From the NCBI GenBank assembly GCA_964496495.1, contig CAZBZU010000008.1:1-64000 (forward strand): DNA of 64,000 nucleotides. Reading direction: 5' to 3'. Positions 18,281-27,483 of the stretch are shown piece by piece; the first letter of the stretch is position 1; each line of letters starts with the position of its first letter. Made by a program: the position numbers and the translations under genes. The notes beneath the pieces were generated by a model, which made no database searches, was not told the DNA's origin, and saw nothing but the letters and a program-made list of their open reading frames with translations. This stretch comes from JASBRS01 sp964496495. GTDB lineage: Bacteria > Deinococcota > Deinococci > Deinococcales > Trueperaceae.

Positions 18281-19219
18281 GTGGACGTCCGCAGCTTCGA
18301 GGCCCCCAGCGGCGAGCGGCTCGACGTGGCCATCGCCATGGCCCTCGAGCTCTCCCGCACCTACGCCAAGGAACTCGTCAGCGAAGGCTACGTGACCATC
18401 GACGGGCGGCCGGTCGGCAAGGCGGCGCACAGGCTCGGCGGCGACGAGATCGTGTCGGTGCTGCTGCCCCCGCCGAAGCCGATGCTGGTCGAGCCCGAGG
18501 ACATCGATCTGGACGTCATCTACGAGGACGACGACCTGGCGGCGATCAACAAGCCGCCGAACCTGGTGGCGCACCCCACCGCCACGCTGCGCTCGGGCAC
18601 GGTCGTGAACGCCCTGCTGGGGCGCATGACGCTCTCCAAGGAGAAGCTGTTCGACCCGGCGGAGGGCAGCTACCGGCCGGGCATCGTGCACCGCCTCGAC
18701 AAGGACACCTCCGGCGTGATGGTGGTCGCCAAGAACGACGCGGCGCACCGCCACCTGGCCGCCTCGTTCAAGAAGCGCTTGACCGAGAAGGAGTACGTGG
18801 CCATCGCGGCCGGCGAGCTGGACGACGCCGTCCACCTGGACGCGGCCATCGGCCGGCACCCGGTCCGGCGCCAGGAGATGACGGTGGGCGGCGAGCGGCC
18901 CAGAACCGCCGTCACCGTCTTCCGCGCCATCGCGCGCGTCCCCGGCTACGTCCTGGTGAAGGCCAAGCCGCACTCCGGCCGCACCCACCAGATCCGCGTG
19001 CACCTCGCGCACCTCGGCGCCCCGGTCCTGGGCGACAGCGTCTACGGCCGCGCCTCCGAGGTCATCGACCGCCAGGCGCTGCACGCCTACCGCCTGACGC
19101 TCCCCCACCCGCGCGACAACCAGGCCATCACCTTCCTGGCCCAGGTGCCGGTCGACATGGTGAGCGCCTGGCTGCGGCTGGGCGGCAGCTGGCCGCCCAA
19201 CGACGACGAGGATCTCTAG
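18281..19219 (+). CDS. RluA-family ribosomal large-subunit pseudouridine synthase
   Basis: 312 residues. An N-terminal S4 RNA-binding domain (about 10-60: LSRTYAKELVSEGYVTIDGRPV) is followed by the pseudouridine synthase domain with the catalytic GIVHRLDKDTSG motif near residue 143, and HSGRTHQIRVHLAHLG near 230. Closest in layout to RluD, which modifies helix 69 of 23S rRNA; the exact target is inferred. The frame is open upstream of 18281, but the GTG there sits 7 nt behind a TAGACT box and gives the usual N-terminus. Confidence 0.93.
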   Translation: MDVRSFEAPSGERLDVAIAMALELSRTYAKELVSEGYVTIDGRPVGKAAHRLGGDEIVSVLLPPPKPMLVEPEDIDLDVIYEDDDLAAINKPPNLVAHPTATLRSGTVVNALLGRMTLSKEKLFDPAEGSYRPGIVHRLDKDTSGVMVVAKNDAAHRHLAASFKKRLTEKEYVAIAAGELDDAVHLDAAIGRHPVRRQEMTVGGERPRTAVTVFRAIARVPGYVLVKAKPHSGRTHQIRVHLAHLGAPVLGDSVYGRASEVIDRQALHAYRLTLPHPRDNQAITFLAQVPVDMVSAWLRLGGSWPPNDDEDL

Positions 19220-19221
19220 CC

Positions 19222-19893
19222 GTGGTGTCGCCGCTGTGGCTGCTGGTGTACGCGCTGCTGCTGCTGGCGCTGGTCTTCGCCGCCCTCGGCGTCACGACGC
19301 TGGGGCGCCGCGGCCGCCTCGGCGGCGTGCTCCACCTGCTCTCCGCGCTGGTGATGCTGTGCCTCTCGGCCCTGGCGCTGACGCTGGCGGTGGGCATCCA
19401 CGGCTATCAGGCGCTGACCCACGAGACCACCGCCGCCACGGTGGAGGTGACGCGCCTGGCGCCCGCGACCTACCGCGCGACCGTCACCTTCCCCGGCGGC
19501 GAGCGCCACAGCTACCGGCTCAGGGGCGACGAGCTCTACGTCGATGCCCACATCCTCAAGTGGAAGCCGCTGGCGACCCTGGTGGGGCTGCACACCGGCT
19601 ACCGCCTCGACCGCATCGAGGGGCGCTACGCCAGCATCGAGGACGAGCGCAGCAAGCCCCACACCGCCTACGTCCTGCAACCCGGCGGCCGCCTCGACGT
19701 CTTCGACCTCGCCCGGCGCTACCGGATCCTGGCGCCGCTGGTGGACGCCCGTTACGGCAGCGGCACCTTCGTGAGCCTGCACGGCGGCGGCCGCTTCGTC
19801 ATCCGCGTCTCGACGACCGGCCTGCTGGTGCGGCGCGCCAGCGACGGTCCGGCGCCCGGAGCGGCCGGCGGCGCGCCCGGCGGGCTCGGGTAG
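19222..19893 (+). CDS. Conserved membrane protein of unknown function
   Basis: 223 residues. Two N-terminal transmembrane helices (LWLLVYALLLLALVFAALGV and LLSALVMLCLSALALTLAVG) are followed by a soluble beta-rich domain with RATVTFPGGERHSYRLRGDE and YVDAHILKWKPLATLVGLH. The second half resembles small proteins sometimes annotated as multidrug-efflux-associated, but I do not trust a functional name. The GTG start lies 2 nt after the preceding stop, so it is cotranscribed with the pseudouridine synthase. Confidence 0.7.
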   Translation: MVSPLWLLVYALLLLALVFAALGVTTLGRRGRLGGVLHLLSALVMLCLSALALTLAVGIHGYQALTHETTAATVEVTRLAPATYRATVTFPGGERHSYRLRGDELYVDAHILKWKPLATLVGLHTGYRLDRIEGRYASIEDERSKPHTAYVLQPGGRLDVFDLARRYRILAPLVDARYGSGTFVSLHGGGRFVIRVSTTGLLVRRASDGPAPGAAGGAPGGLG

Positions 19894-19896
19894 ACT
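19891..19896 (+). promoter_or_regulatory. -10 box of pepF
   Basis: TAGACT at the very end of the preceding gene; a leader with GGAAGGAGGG leads to the GTG at 19931. Confidence 0.45.
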
Positions 19897-19930
19897 GGTC
19901 GGCGGACGACGGCGGAAGGAGGGTGATCGC

Positions 19931-21748
19931 GTGGCTGAGGCCGATCTCCCCCACTGGCAGATGGACAGCATCTACCCGGGGCTCGCCAGCCCGGAGTACG
20001 CCGAGGACCGGCGCGCGCTGCGGGCCGGCGTCGCGGACCTGGAGCGGTTCCTCGACCAGCACGACGTTAGGGGGCGGGGCGGCGGAAGCGACCCGCTGCC
20101 GGTGCTGGACGCCCTGGTGGAGCGGCTCAATGCGCTCTACCTCACCTTCCAGACGGTAGGCTCGTACCTCGCCAACACCCTCTCGGTCGACGCCGGCAAC
20201 GACCAGGCGCGCGCGGAGCTCAGCTCGCTCGACCCGCTCGGCGCCCGCCTCGGCGCGGCCGTGGCGCGCATCACCGCCTGGGTGGGGGAGCTCGACGTGG
20301 ACGCTCTGGCGAGCCGCTCGGAGGCGGTCGCGCGGCACGCCTACCCGCTGCGCCGGCTCAAGGCCGAGGCGCGGCACCTGATGGGCGAGGAGGCCGAGGC
20401 GCTGGCGGCCGCCATGGACTCCAGCGGCGCCAGCGCCTGGGAACGGCTGCACACCGACCTGGTGAGCCAGCGCAGCGTGCGGGCCAGCATCCCGCCCGGA
20501 GACGAGCCTCGCGAGCACGGCCTGGCCGCGCTGGCCGTGGCCCTCACCGACGACCGCGAAGAGGTGCGCAAGGCGGCCTTCGAGGCGCAGGCGCGGCTGC
20601 TGGGCGCCGACGCCGTGGTCCACGCCGCCTCCATCAACGGCGTGAAGGGGCAGACGCAGGAGCTGGCGCGGCGCCGCGGCTGGGGATCGGTGCTCGAGAG
20701 CAGCCTGTTCGACAACGGCATCGACGAGGCCAGCCTCGGCGCCATGCGCACCGCCACCGGCGAGGCCGCCCCGACCATGCGCCGCTACCTGCGCGCCAAG
20801 GCCGGCTTCCTCGGCAAGCCGGCCATGAACTGGTGGGACCTGCAGGCGCCGGTCGCGGCGGGCGCGGCGCAGCGCTTCACCTGGGAGGACGCCAAGGCGT
20901 TCGTGATCGAGCGCTTCGGCCGCTACTCGCCGGGGCTGGCGGCCTTCGCCGAGCGCGCCTTCGAGGAAGGCTGGGTGGACGTCCCGCCACGCGCCGGCAA
21001 GCGCAACGGGGCGTTCTGCAGCCCCGTGCGCGGCCGCCGCGAGTCGCGCGTGATGCTCAACTTCGGCGGCCGCCTGAGCGACGTCTTCACGCTGGCGCAC
21101 GAGCTCGGCCACGCCTATCACAACGACTGCAGCTACCGCTTCGGGCGCACGGTGCTGCAGTCGCAGCTGCCCATGACGCTGGCGGAGACCGCCAGCATCT
21201 TCTGCGAGACGCTGGTGACGAACGGCCTGCTGGACGAGACCGACGAGGCCGGCGAGCTCGCCATCCTGGAGCAGGACCTGCGCCACACCACGCAGCTGGT
21301 GCTGGACGTCGAGGCGCGCTTCGCTTTCGAGTCGGCGGTGGTGGAGCGGCGCGCCGAGCGCGCGCTGGCCCCCGCGGAGCTGGACGCGCTGATGGAGAGC
21401 GCGCAACGCGAGGCGTACGGCGACGGCCTGGCGGACGGGCCGCTGCACCCGCTGGCGTGGGCGGAGAAGCCGCACTACTACTTCGGCGGCCAGCCGTTCT
21501 ACAACTACCCGTACACCTTCGGCTTCCTGTTCGGTCGCGGGCTCTACAGCGCCTACCGTCAGGACCCGGACGGCTTCGTGGGGCGCTACGATGAGCTCCT
21601 CGCCGGCACCGGCATGGCCGCCGCGGCCGAGCTGGCGAGCGCCTTCGGCATCGACATCCGCAGTCCCGGCTTCTGGCGCGGCAGCCTCTCGGTGGCCGAG
21701 GAGCGGGTGGCGCGTTACGAGGCGCTCGTAGGGAAGGTGACGTCATGA
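19931..21748 (+). CDS. pepF: Oligoendopeptidase F (M3 family metallopeptidase)
   Basis: 605-residue cytoplasmic zinc peptidase that cleaves oligopeptides. The zinc motif HELGH in FTLAHELGHAYHN is near residue 390, with the third ligand in LAETASIFCET near 420. The C-terminal GQPFYNYPYTFGFLFGRGLY is typical of the M3B group. The GTG is preceded by a strong GGAGGG site. It overlaps the SDR gene by ATGA and heads a run of SDR, M20 peptidase and peptide transporter genes, consistent with use of imported peptides. Confidence 0.93.
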   Translation: MAEADLPHWQMDSIYPGLASPEYAEDRRALRAGVADLERFLDQHDVRGRGGGSDPLPVLDALVERLNALYLTFQTVGSYLANTLSVDAGNDQARAELSSLDPLGARLGAAVARITAWVGELDVDALASRSEAVARHAYPLRRLKAEARHLMGEEAEALAAAMDSSGASAWERLHTDLVSQRSVRASIPPGDEPREHGLAALAVALTDDREEVRKAAFEAQARLLGADAVVHAASINGVKGQTQELARRRGWGSVLESSLFDNGIDEASLGAMRTATGEAAPTMRRYLRAKAGFLGKPAMNWWDLQAPVAAGAAQRFTWEDAKAFVIERFGRYSPGLAAFAERAFEEGWVDVPPRAGKRNGAFCSPVRGRRESRVMLNFGGRLSDVFTLAHELGHAYHNDCSYRFGRTVLQSQLPMTLAETASIFCETLVTNGLLDETDEAGELAILEQDLRHTTQLVLDVEARFAFESAVVERRAERALAPAELDALMESAQREAYGDGLADGPLHPLAWAEKPHYYFGGQPFYNYPYTFGFLFGRGLYSAYRQDPDGFVGRYDELLAGTGMAAAAELASAFGIDIRSPGFWRGSLSVAEERVARYEALVGKVTS

Positions 21749-22524
21749 GCTACCGTGATCTCTTCGACCTCTCGGGTAAGCGAGCGCTGGTGGTGGGTGC
21801 CGGCTCCGGCATCGGGCGAGCGTCGGCCGCCGGGCTGGCGGACTTCGGCGCCGAGGTGACCTGCGCGGACGTCAAGGAAGACGCCGCCAGGGCCGCCGCG
21901 GCTGAGATCGAGGAGCGCGGCGGGAAGGCCGATGCCGCCGTCGTGGACATCACCCGGGAGGACCAGGTGGCGGCGCTGATCGCCCGCATGCCGTCCCTCG
22001 AGGTGGTGGTGTCCACGCCGTCGATCAACGTGCGCAAGCCGCTCCTGGAGATCACCAGCGACGAGTTCCAGCGCGTCATCGACCTCAATCTGAAGGGCAG
22101 CTTCCTGCTGATGCGGGCCGCCGGGGCGCGCATGGCCGAGGCCGGCAAGGGCAGCCTGGTGCTGTTCTCGTCGATCCGCGCGCAGGTGGTCGAGCCCGGC
22201 CAGGGCGTGTACGCCGCCACCAAGGCGGGGACGTTGCAGATGATCCGGGCGCTGGCGGCCGAGCTGGGCCCCAGGGGGGTGCGGGCGAACGCGGTGGCGC
22301 CGGGGGTGGTGGAGACCCCGCTCACCGCGCAGATCAAGGACCGGCCCGAGTGGTACCGCGCCTACGCCGAGAAGAGCGCCCTGGGCCGCTGGGCGCAAGC
22401 CAGCGAGATGGTGGGCGCGGTGGTCTACCTCGCCAGCGACGCGTCCAGTTACGTCACCGGCTCCCTGATGCTGGTGGACGGCGGCTGGACCGCGGTGGAC
22501 GGGCGCTTCACGCCGCCGCTGTGA
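21745..22524 (+). CDS. SDR-family oxidoreductase
   Basis: 259 residues with the NAD(P)-binding GAGSGIGRASAAG near residue 19 and the catalytic Ser...YxxxK (LFSSIRAQ then YAATKAG, near 148-162). The C-terminal YVTGSLMLVDGGWTAVDGR is typical of classical SDRs. Asp in CADVKED at the second strand end suggests NAD preference. The substrate is unknown. Overlaps pepF by 4 nt. Confidence 0.9.
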   Translation: MSYRDLFDLSGKRALVVGAGSGIGRASAAGLADFGAEVTCADVKEDAARAAAAEIEERGGKADAAVVDITREDQVAALIARMPSLEVVVSTPSINVRKPLLEITSDEFQRVIDLNLKGSFLLMRAAGARMAEAGKGSLVLFSSIRAQVVEPGQGVYAATKAGTLQMIRALAAELGPRGVRANAVAPGVVETPLTAQIKDRPEWYRAYAEKSALGRWAQASEMVGAVVYLASDASSYVTGSLMLVDGGWTAVDGRFTPPL

Positions 22525-22608
22525 CCGGGCCCCTCGCGGGCGCCGGGCTGCCTCGCCCCTCTCGGCGCGTCCCCTCGGGCGCGCGCCGGTGAGGGCGGCG
22601 GTGGCCGC

Positions 22609-23919
22609 ATGAGCCTCGGCGACGCCGCGCGCAGGGCGGCCGCCGCGGTCGACGCGGCCCGCGTGACGGCGCTGGCTCAGGGGCTGGTTCGCCGCCGCAG
22701 CGTGGTGGAGCCCGCCAGCGGCGGCAACGAGCGGGCCGCCGCGGAGTTCGTCGCCGAGGCGCTGCGCTCCTCGGGCTTCGAGCCGCTGGTCGAGGAGGTC
22801 GCGCCCGGGCGGCCCAACGTCATCTGCGACTGGGCCGGCAGCGCCTTCGACCCCTCCCGGCACCGCACCCTCATGTTCGAGGGGCACACCGACGTGGTCA
22901 CCGAGGGCGACGCGGCGCAGTGGCGCGTGCCGCCCTTCGAAGGGCGCATCGAAGGGGACGTGTTGCACGGCCGCGGCAGCGCCGACATGAAGGCCGGCGT
23001 GGCGGCCGCCGTCGCGGCCCTGGAGGCGGTGCGCGGCGCAGTCCCGGACCTGCCCGGACGCATCCGCCTGGGGATCGTGGTGGACGAGGAGAGCATGATG
23101 CTCGGCATCAAGTCGTTCGTCGAGCGAGGCTGGGCGGACGAGGTGTCGGGCGCCATCATCTGCGAGCCGGAGGAGAACGAGATCTGCCTGTTCCAGAAGG
23201 GCGCGATGCGCGTGAACGTGCTGATTCGGGGCGTGATGAGCCACGGCGCCATGCCCTACGCCGGCGTCAACCCCATCCTCGGGCTGGCCGACGTGATCGC
23301 CGGCGTGCGCGAGCTGGAGCGAGCCGAGCAGGCCCGCCTGGGCGAGCACCCCTACCTCGGCCTGCCCTGGCTGACGCCCACCATCGTGCGCGCGCCGGCG
23401 ACCGCCGAGGCGCAGCACAACGTCGTGCCCGACGAGGCGTACCTGGCGCTGGACATCCGCACCGCTCCCGGGCAGGACCACGACGCGCTGCTGCAGGCGC
23501 TGAAGGACCTGGCGGCACGCGTCGCGTCGCGAACCGAACGGCTCGACCTCGAGGTCGCCTGCTTCGAGTCGCGCCCGTGGACGCAGACGCCAGCGGACGA
23601 CCCGCTGGTGCGGGCCATCGAGCGGGCCTACCCCGACGTGCTCGGCAGCGCCCCTCGCTACGGCGGGGTGCCGGGCGCCACCGACGGCACCATCCTGTGG
23701 GCCTGGCGGGACATCCCCATCGTCACCATCGGCCCCGGCGACCGCACCATCCCGCACCAGGTAGACGAGTTCGTGCGCCTGCCGGAGGTGGTGGACGCGG
23801 CGCGGCTTTACGCCGCCGCGGCCGTGGAGTACCTTGGACTCGACATCCCAGCCGAAGCCCCCGACACGCACGGGTCGAGCCGCGCGAGCCAGGCGACGAG
23901 CGCCTCGAAGGAGGACTGA
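22609..23919 (+). CDS. M20-family metallopeptidase (ArgE/DapE/carboxypeptidase class)
   Basis: 436 residues. Metal-site motifs are FEGHTDVVTEGD, GRGSADMKAG, and the catalytic VVDEESMM pair; the dimerisation domain includes KGAMRVNVLIRGVMSHGAMP. Such enzymes deacylate or cleave small peptides. Placed one nucleotide before the transporter binding protein gene, so likely cotranscribed and acting on an imported substrate. A longer than usual C-terminal tail (about 30 residues) is Ala/Ser-rich. Confidence 0.9.
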   Translation: MSLGDAARRAAAAVDAARVTALAQGLVRRRSVVEPASGGNERAAAEFVAEALRSSGFEPLVEEVAPGRPNVICDWAGSAFDPSRHRTLMFEGHTDVVTEGDAAQWRVPPFEGRIEGDVLHGRGSADMKAGVAAAVAALEAVRGAVPDLPGRIRLGIVVDEESMMLGIKSFVERGWADEVSGAIICEPEENEICLFQKGAMRVNVLIRGVMSHGAMPYAGVNPILGLADVIAGVRELERAEQARLGEHPYLGLPWLTPTIVRAPATAEAQHNVVPDEAYLALDIRTAPGQDHDALLQALKDLAARVASRTERLDLEVACFESRPWTQTPADDPLVRAIERAYPDVLGSAPRYGGVPGATDGTILWAWRDIPIVTIGPGDRTIPHQVDEFVRLPEVVDAARLYAAAAVEYLGLDIPAEAPDTHGSSRASQATSASKED

Positions 23920-23920
23920 C

Positions 23921-25423
23921 ATGAAGCGAGTGGTCTTGCTGATGGTGCTGGCGTTGACGATGGCCGCGAGCGCGGCGTGGGGAGCGGCCCCGCCGCCGCA
24001 GCACGGCGGGACGGTGACGGTCGCCATCACGGCCGACCCGCCCGGCTGGGACCCGACCGCCTCGACCTCGCAGGAGATCGCTCGCGTGGTGTACCACAAC
24101 GTCTACGAGGGCCTGGTGCGGCTCGACCGGAACGGCAAGATCGTGCCGGCGCTCGCCAAGTCCTGGACGGTGAGCCCCGACGGCAAGACGCTCACCTTCC
24201 AGCTGCGCAGCGGCGTGAAGTTCCACGACGGCACGCCGTTCACCGCCGAGGACGTGGTGAAGACCTTCGAGCGCGCCAAGGACAAGAGCTCGGGCCACAC
24301 CCACCCGGAGTACTACGCCTCCATCGACACCATCGCAGTGGGCCCCGACAACACCGTGATCTTCCACCTCAAGCAGCCGAACTCCACGCTGCTGTTCAAC
24401 CTGGCGCGGCCCGACTCCATCATCTACCCGCCCTCGGAGGCGGCCACCCAGCGCAACCACCCGATCGGCACCGGGCCGTTCAAGTTCGTGAGCTACACGC
24501 CCGGCAGCCAGGTGGTGCTCGAGCGCAACCCCGACTACTACATCAAGGGCGTGCCCTACCTCGACAAGGTCATCTTCAAGATCATGCCGGACCCCAACAC
24601 GCGCTTCGCGGCGCTGCAGGCCGGCGACATCGACATGATCGCCAGCTCGCTGCCGCCCGAGCAGTACCTGCAGATCAAGAAGGGCTCCGTACCGGGCATC
24701 AAGGGCACGGAGGGCACCGCCACCACCGAGATCACCCTGGCCCTCAACAACGCCCGGCCGCCGCTCAACAACAAGCTCGTGCGCGAGGCCATCACCATGG
24801 CCATCAACAAGAAGGCCATCGTGCAGGGCGCCATGTTCGGCTTGGGAACGGTGATCAGCACGCACATGACGCCGGCCGAGCCGTACTACATCAACCCCGA
24901 CCCCTACCCCTACGACCCGGCCAAGGCCAAGCAGCTGCTGGCGGAGGCGGGCTACCCGAACGGCTTCAAGATCAAGTTCGAGCTGCCCCAGCCCTACCCC
25001 ATCGAGCGCCGCACCGGCCAGGTCATCGCGCAGCAGCTCAAGGCGGTGGGCATCGACGCGCAGCTCTCCGTGGTGGAGTGGGCCACCTGGCTCAAGCGCA
25101 TCTTCCTGGGCGGCGACTACTCCATGACCATCATCGGGCACTCCGAGCCGCGCGACATCGGCATCTACGGCAACCCCAACTACTACTTCCACTACAACAA
25201 CCCGGTGGTGCAGAACCTGCTGAAGCAGGCCGAGGCGGCCACCTCGACCGAGGTGCAGACGGCGGACTACCAGGAGGTCGGCAAGATCATCGCGCAGGAC
25301 GCGGTGAACGTGTGGGTCTTCAGCCCGCCCTACCTGGTGGCGGCGAAGGACGACATCTACGGCTTCTGGACCAACCAACCCACCCCGGCGATCGACATGA
25401 CCGGCGTGTACATCGCGCACTAG
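23921..25423 (+). CDS. ABC transporter substrate-binding protein (peptide/nickel family 5)
   Basis: 500 residues with a signal peptide (MKRVVLLMVLALTMAASAAWG). The family-5 signature is present: LAKSWTVSPDGKTLTFQLR, GVKFHDGTPFTAEDVV, IGTGPFKFVSYTPG and LVREAITMAINKKAIVQGA. Captures oligopeptides or related solutes in the periplasm. The ATG at 23921 has GAAGGAGG just upstream. Followed by two permeases; no dedicated ATPase genes follow. Confidence 0.93.
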   Translation: MKRVVLLMVLALTMAASAAWGAAPPPQHGGTVTVAITADPPGWDPTASTSQEIARVVYHNVYEGLVRLDRNGKIVPALAKSWTVSPDGKTLTFQLRSGVKFHDGTPFTAEDVVKTFERAKDKSSGHTHPEYYASIDTIAVGPDNTVIFHLKQPNSTLLFNLARPDSIIYPPSEAATQRNHPIGTGPFKFVSYTPGSQVVLERNPDYYIKGVPYLDKVIFKIMPDPNTRFAALQAGDIDMIASSLPPEQYLQIKKGSVPGIKGTEGTATTEITLALNNARPPLNNKLVREAITMAINKKAIVQGAMFGLGTVISTHMTPAEPYYINPDPYPYDPAKAKQLLAEAGYPNGFKIKFELPQPYPIERRTGQVIAQQLKAVGIDAQLSVVEWATWLKRIFLGGDYSMTIIGHSEPRDIGIYGNPNYYFHYNNPVVQNLLKQAEAATSTEVQTADYQEVGKIIAQDAVNVWVFSPPYLVAAKDDIYGFWTNQPTPAIDMTGVYIAH

Positions 25424-25472
25424 CGCGGGGCCTGGCGGGGGGCGGTGAGCGCGCCGCCCCCCGCCGGTTGCG

Positions 25473-26417
25473 ATGCTCGGCTTCCTCGCCCGCCGCTTCC
25501 TCACCGCCATCGTCAGCGTGGTGCTGGCGTCGATGCTCGTCTTCTCCGCCCTGCTGGCGGTGCCCGGCGACCCGGCCGAGGTCATCCTGGGCCTGAACGC
25601 CAGCCCGCAGGCGCTGACGGCCCTGCGCCACCAGCTGGGCCTCGACCAGCCCCCGGCGAAGCGCTACGTCGAGTGGCTCGGCGGCATCCTGCACGGCGAC
25701 TTCGGCGAGTCCCTCAACTACCAGAAGCCGGTGGGCGGCCTCATCCGCGACCGCCTGGCGGTGAGCGTGCCGCTGGCGCTGGGGGCGGCGCTGGTGGCCT
25801 GCCTCATCGCGCTGCCGCTGGGCATCCTGGCGGCGCTGCGCCGAGGCACCCCGCTCGACCCGCTGGTGACGTCGCTCTCGCAGCTCGGCGCGGCCGTGCC
25901 CAGCTTCTGGCTGGGGCTCATGCTCATCCTGCTGTTCGCGGTGCGCTGGCACCTGCTGCCGGCCGGCGGCTTCGTTCCCTGGACGGCGGACCCGATCAAG
26001 GCGGCCGGCAGCCTGCTGCTGCCGGTGCTGGCCCTGGGGGTGGGGCAGGCGGCGGTGATGACGCGCATGACGCGCGCCGCCATGATCGAGGTGCTCGACC
26101 AGGACTACATCCGCACCGCCCGGGCGAAGGGGCTGGCGGGCCGCCGGGTGGTGCTGGTGCACGCCCTGCGCAACGCCCTCGTGACGATCGTGACCATCTT
26201 CGGGCTGAGCCTCACCAACGTGTTCATCGGCTCCATCATCATCGAGCAGGTGTTCGCGCTGCCCGGCATGGGGCGGCTGGTGCTGTCCGCCATCGGCGCG
26301 CGCGACTTCCCGCTGCTGCAGGGTGAGATCCTGGTGTACGCCAGCACCATCGTCGCCTTGAGCTTCCTGGTGGACGTCTCCTACGGCTTTCTCGACCCCA
26401 GGATCCGCTACGAATGA
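25473..26417 (+). CDS. ABC transporter permease (DppB/OppB type)
   Basis: 314 residues, six predicted helices. The N-terminus LGFLARRFLTAIVSVVLASM and the EAA loop (IRTARAKGLAGRRVVLVHAL) are typical of DppB-like subunits. PGDPAEVILG near residue 30 is the periplasmic loop consensus. Overlaps the second permease by ATGA. Confidence 0.93.
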   Translation: MLGFLARRFLTAIVSVVLASMLVFSALLAVPGDPAEVILGLNASPQALTALRHQLGLDQPPAKRYVEWLGGILHGDFGESLNYQKPVGGLIRDRLAVSVPLALGAALVACLIALPLGILAALRRGTPLDPLVTSLSQLGAAVPSFWLGLMLILLFAVRWHLLPAGGFVPWTADPIKAAGSLLLPVLALGVGQAAVMTRMTRAAMIEVLDQDYIRTARAKGLAGRRVVLVHALRNALVTIVTIFGLSLTNVFIGSIIIEQVFALPGMGRLVLSAIGARDFPLLQGEILVYASTIVALSFLVDVSYGFLDPRIRYE

Positions 26418-27223
26418 GACGCCGCCTCAACCTCGTGCTGGGCTGCGTGCTCATCGGCACCGTGGTGGCGGGCGCGCTGCTCAGCTTCGTGTGGCTCCCG
26501 TACGACCCCAACGCCCTCGACTTCGCCTCGCAGCTCACCGGCCCCAGCGCGCAGCACCTGCTGGGCACCGACCAGTTCGGGCGCGACCTGCTCAGCCGGG
26601 TGCTGGTGGGCGCGCGCGGGACGCTGTACGTGGGCGTGATCGCGGTGGGGCTGGCGCTCACCATCGGCAGCCTGGTCGGCGCCATCGCCGGGTACGCCGC
26701 CACCGTCGTCGACGAGCTCCTCATGCGCGTGGTCGACGTGCTCTACGCCTTCCCGGCGATCCTCATGGCGCTGCTGCTGGCCGCCGTCTACCAGCCGGGC
26801 ACGCTCACCGCCATGAGCGCCATCGGCCTCGCGACGGTGCCCATCTTCGCGCGGCTGACGCGCTCCTCGGTGCTGACGCTGAAGCACCTCGACTTCGTCG
26901 AGGCCGGCCGCGCCCTGGGCGCCGGGCACGCGCGGCTGCTGCGGCGCTACATCCTGCCGGGAGCGCTGGGACCCATCGTCGTGCAGGCGAGCCTGAGCAT
27001 GGCCGTGGCGGTCCTGGCGGAGGCGGCGCTGAGCTTCCTGGGGCTGGGCACGCCGCCCGGCATCCCCTCCTGGGGCAACATGCTCCGCGAGGCGCAGGGC
27101 TTCCTGGCGATGAGCCCGTACCCCGCGCTGGTGCCCGGGCTCGCCATCGTGTGGACGGTTCTCGGCTGGAGCCTGCTCGGCGACGGCCTGCGCGACCTGA
27201 TCGACCCGCGCACGCGGCGCTGA
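26414..27223 (+). CDS. ABC transporter permease (DppC/OppC type)
   Basis: 269 residues with the DppC hallmark HLLGTDQFGRDLLSRVLVGAR near residue 45 and an EAA loop (VEAGRALGAGHARLLRRYIL). Last gene of the pepF-SDR-M20-transporter run. The usual two ATPases (DppD, DppF) are absent from this locus and must come from elsewhere. Confidence 0.93.
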   Translation: MRRRLNLVLGCVLIGTVVAGALLSFVWLPYDPNALDFASQLTGPSAQHLLGTDQFGRDLLSRVLVGARGTLYVGVIAVGLALTIGSLVGAIAGYAATVVDELLMRVVDVLYAFPAILMALLLAAVYQPGTLTAMSAIGLATVPIFARLTRSSVLTLKHLDFVEAGRALGAGHARLLRRYILPGALGPIVVQASLSMAVAVLAEAALSFLGLGTPPGIPSWGNMLREAQGFLAMSPYPALVPGLAIVWTVLGWSLLGDGLRDLIDPRTRR

Positions 27224-27276
27224 GCGCGACACCCAGCCAGCGCGACCGCGACCCGGTAACCACCATCCGCCGGCTC

Positions 27277-27309
27277 GGCAGGTGTCGCTGTCGTGTGCAC
27301 ACGCCTGCC
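27277..27309. repeat. Imperfect inverted repeat downstream of the ABC operon
   Basis: GGCAGG...CCTGCC enclosing the palindrome GTGTGCACAC (27293-27302). No T-run follows. It may be a terminator-like hairpin or an operator. The rest of 27224-27483 shows only the LuxR leader with TAGGAGGGAG as its ribosome binding site. Confidence 0.3.
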
Positions 27310-27483
27310 CAGTCCACCAACCATCAGCGCCCGGAAGGCCGAGCCACGCGCTCCCTTGGGCCACCCGAGGGACCCGGCCGCCGCGGGCGAGAAACCGACG
27401 AGTAACCCACCGCCGTACACCATGAGGCTCCACGTCAACGCAACCTGCAGCGAGGGAGTCTGTACCTAGGAGGGAGTACCGAT

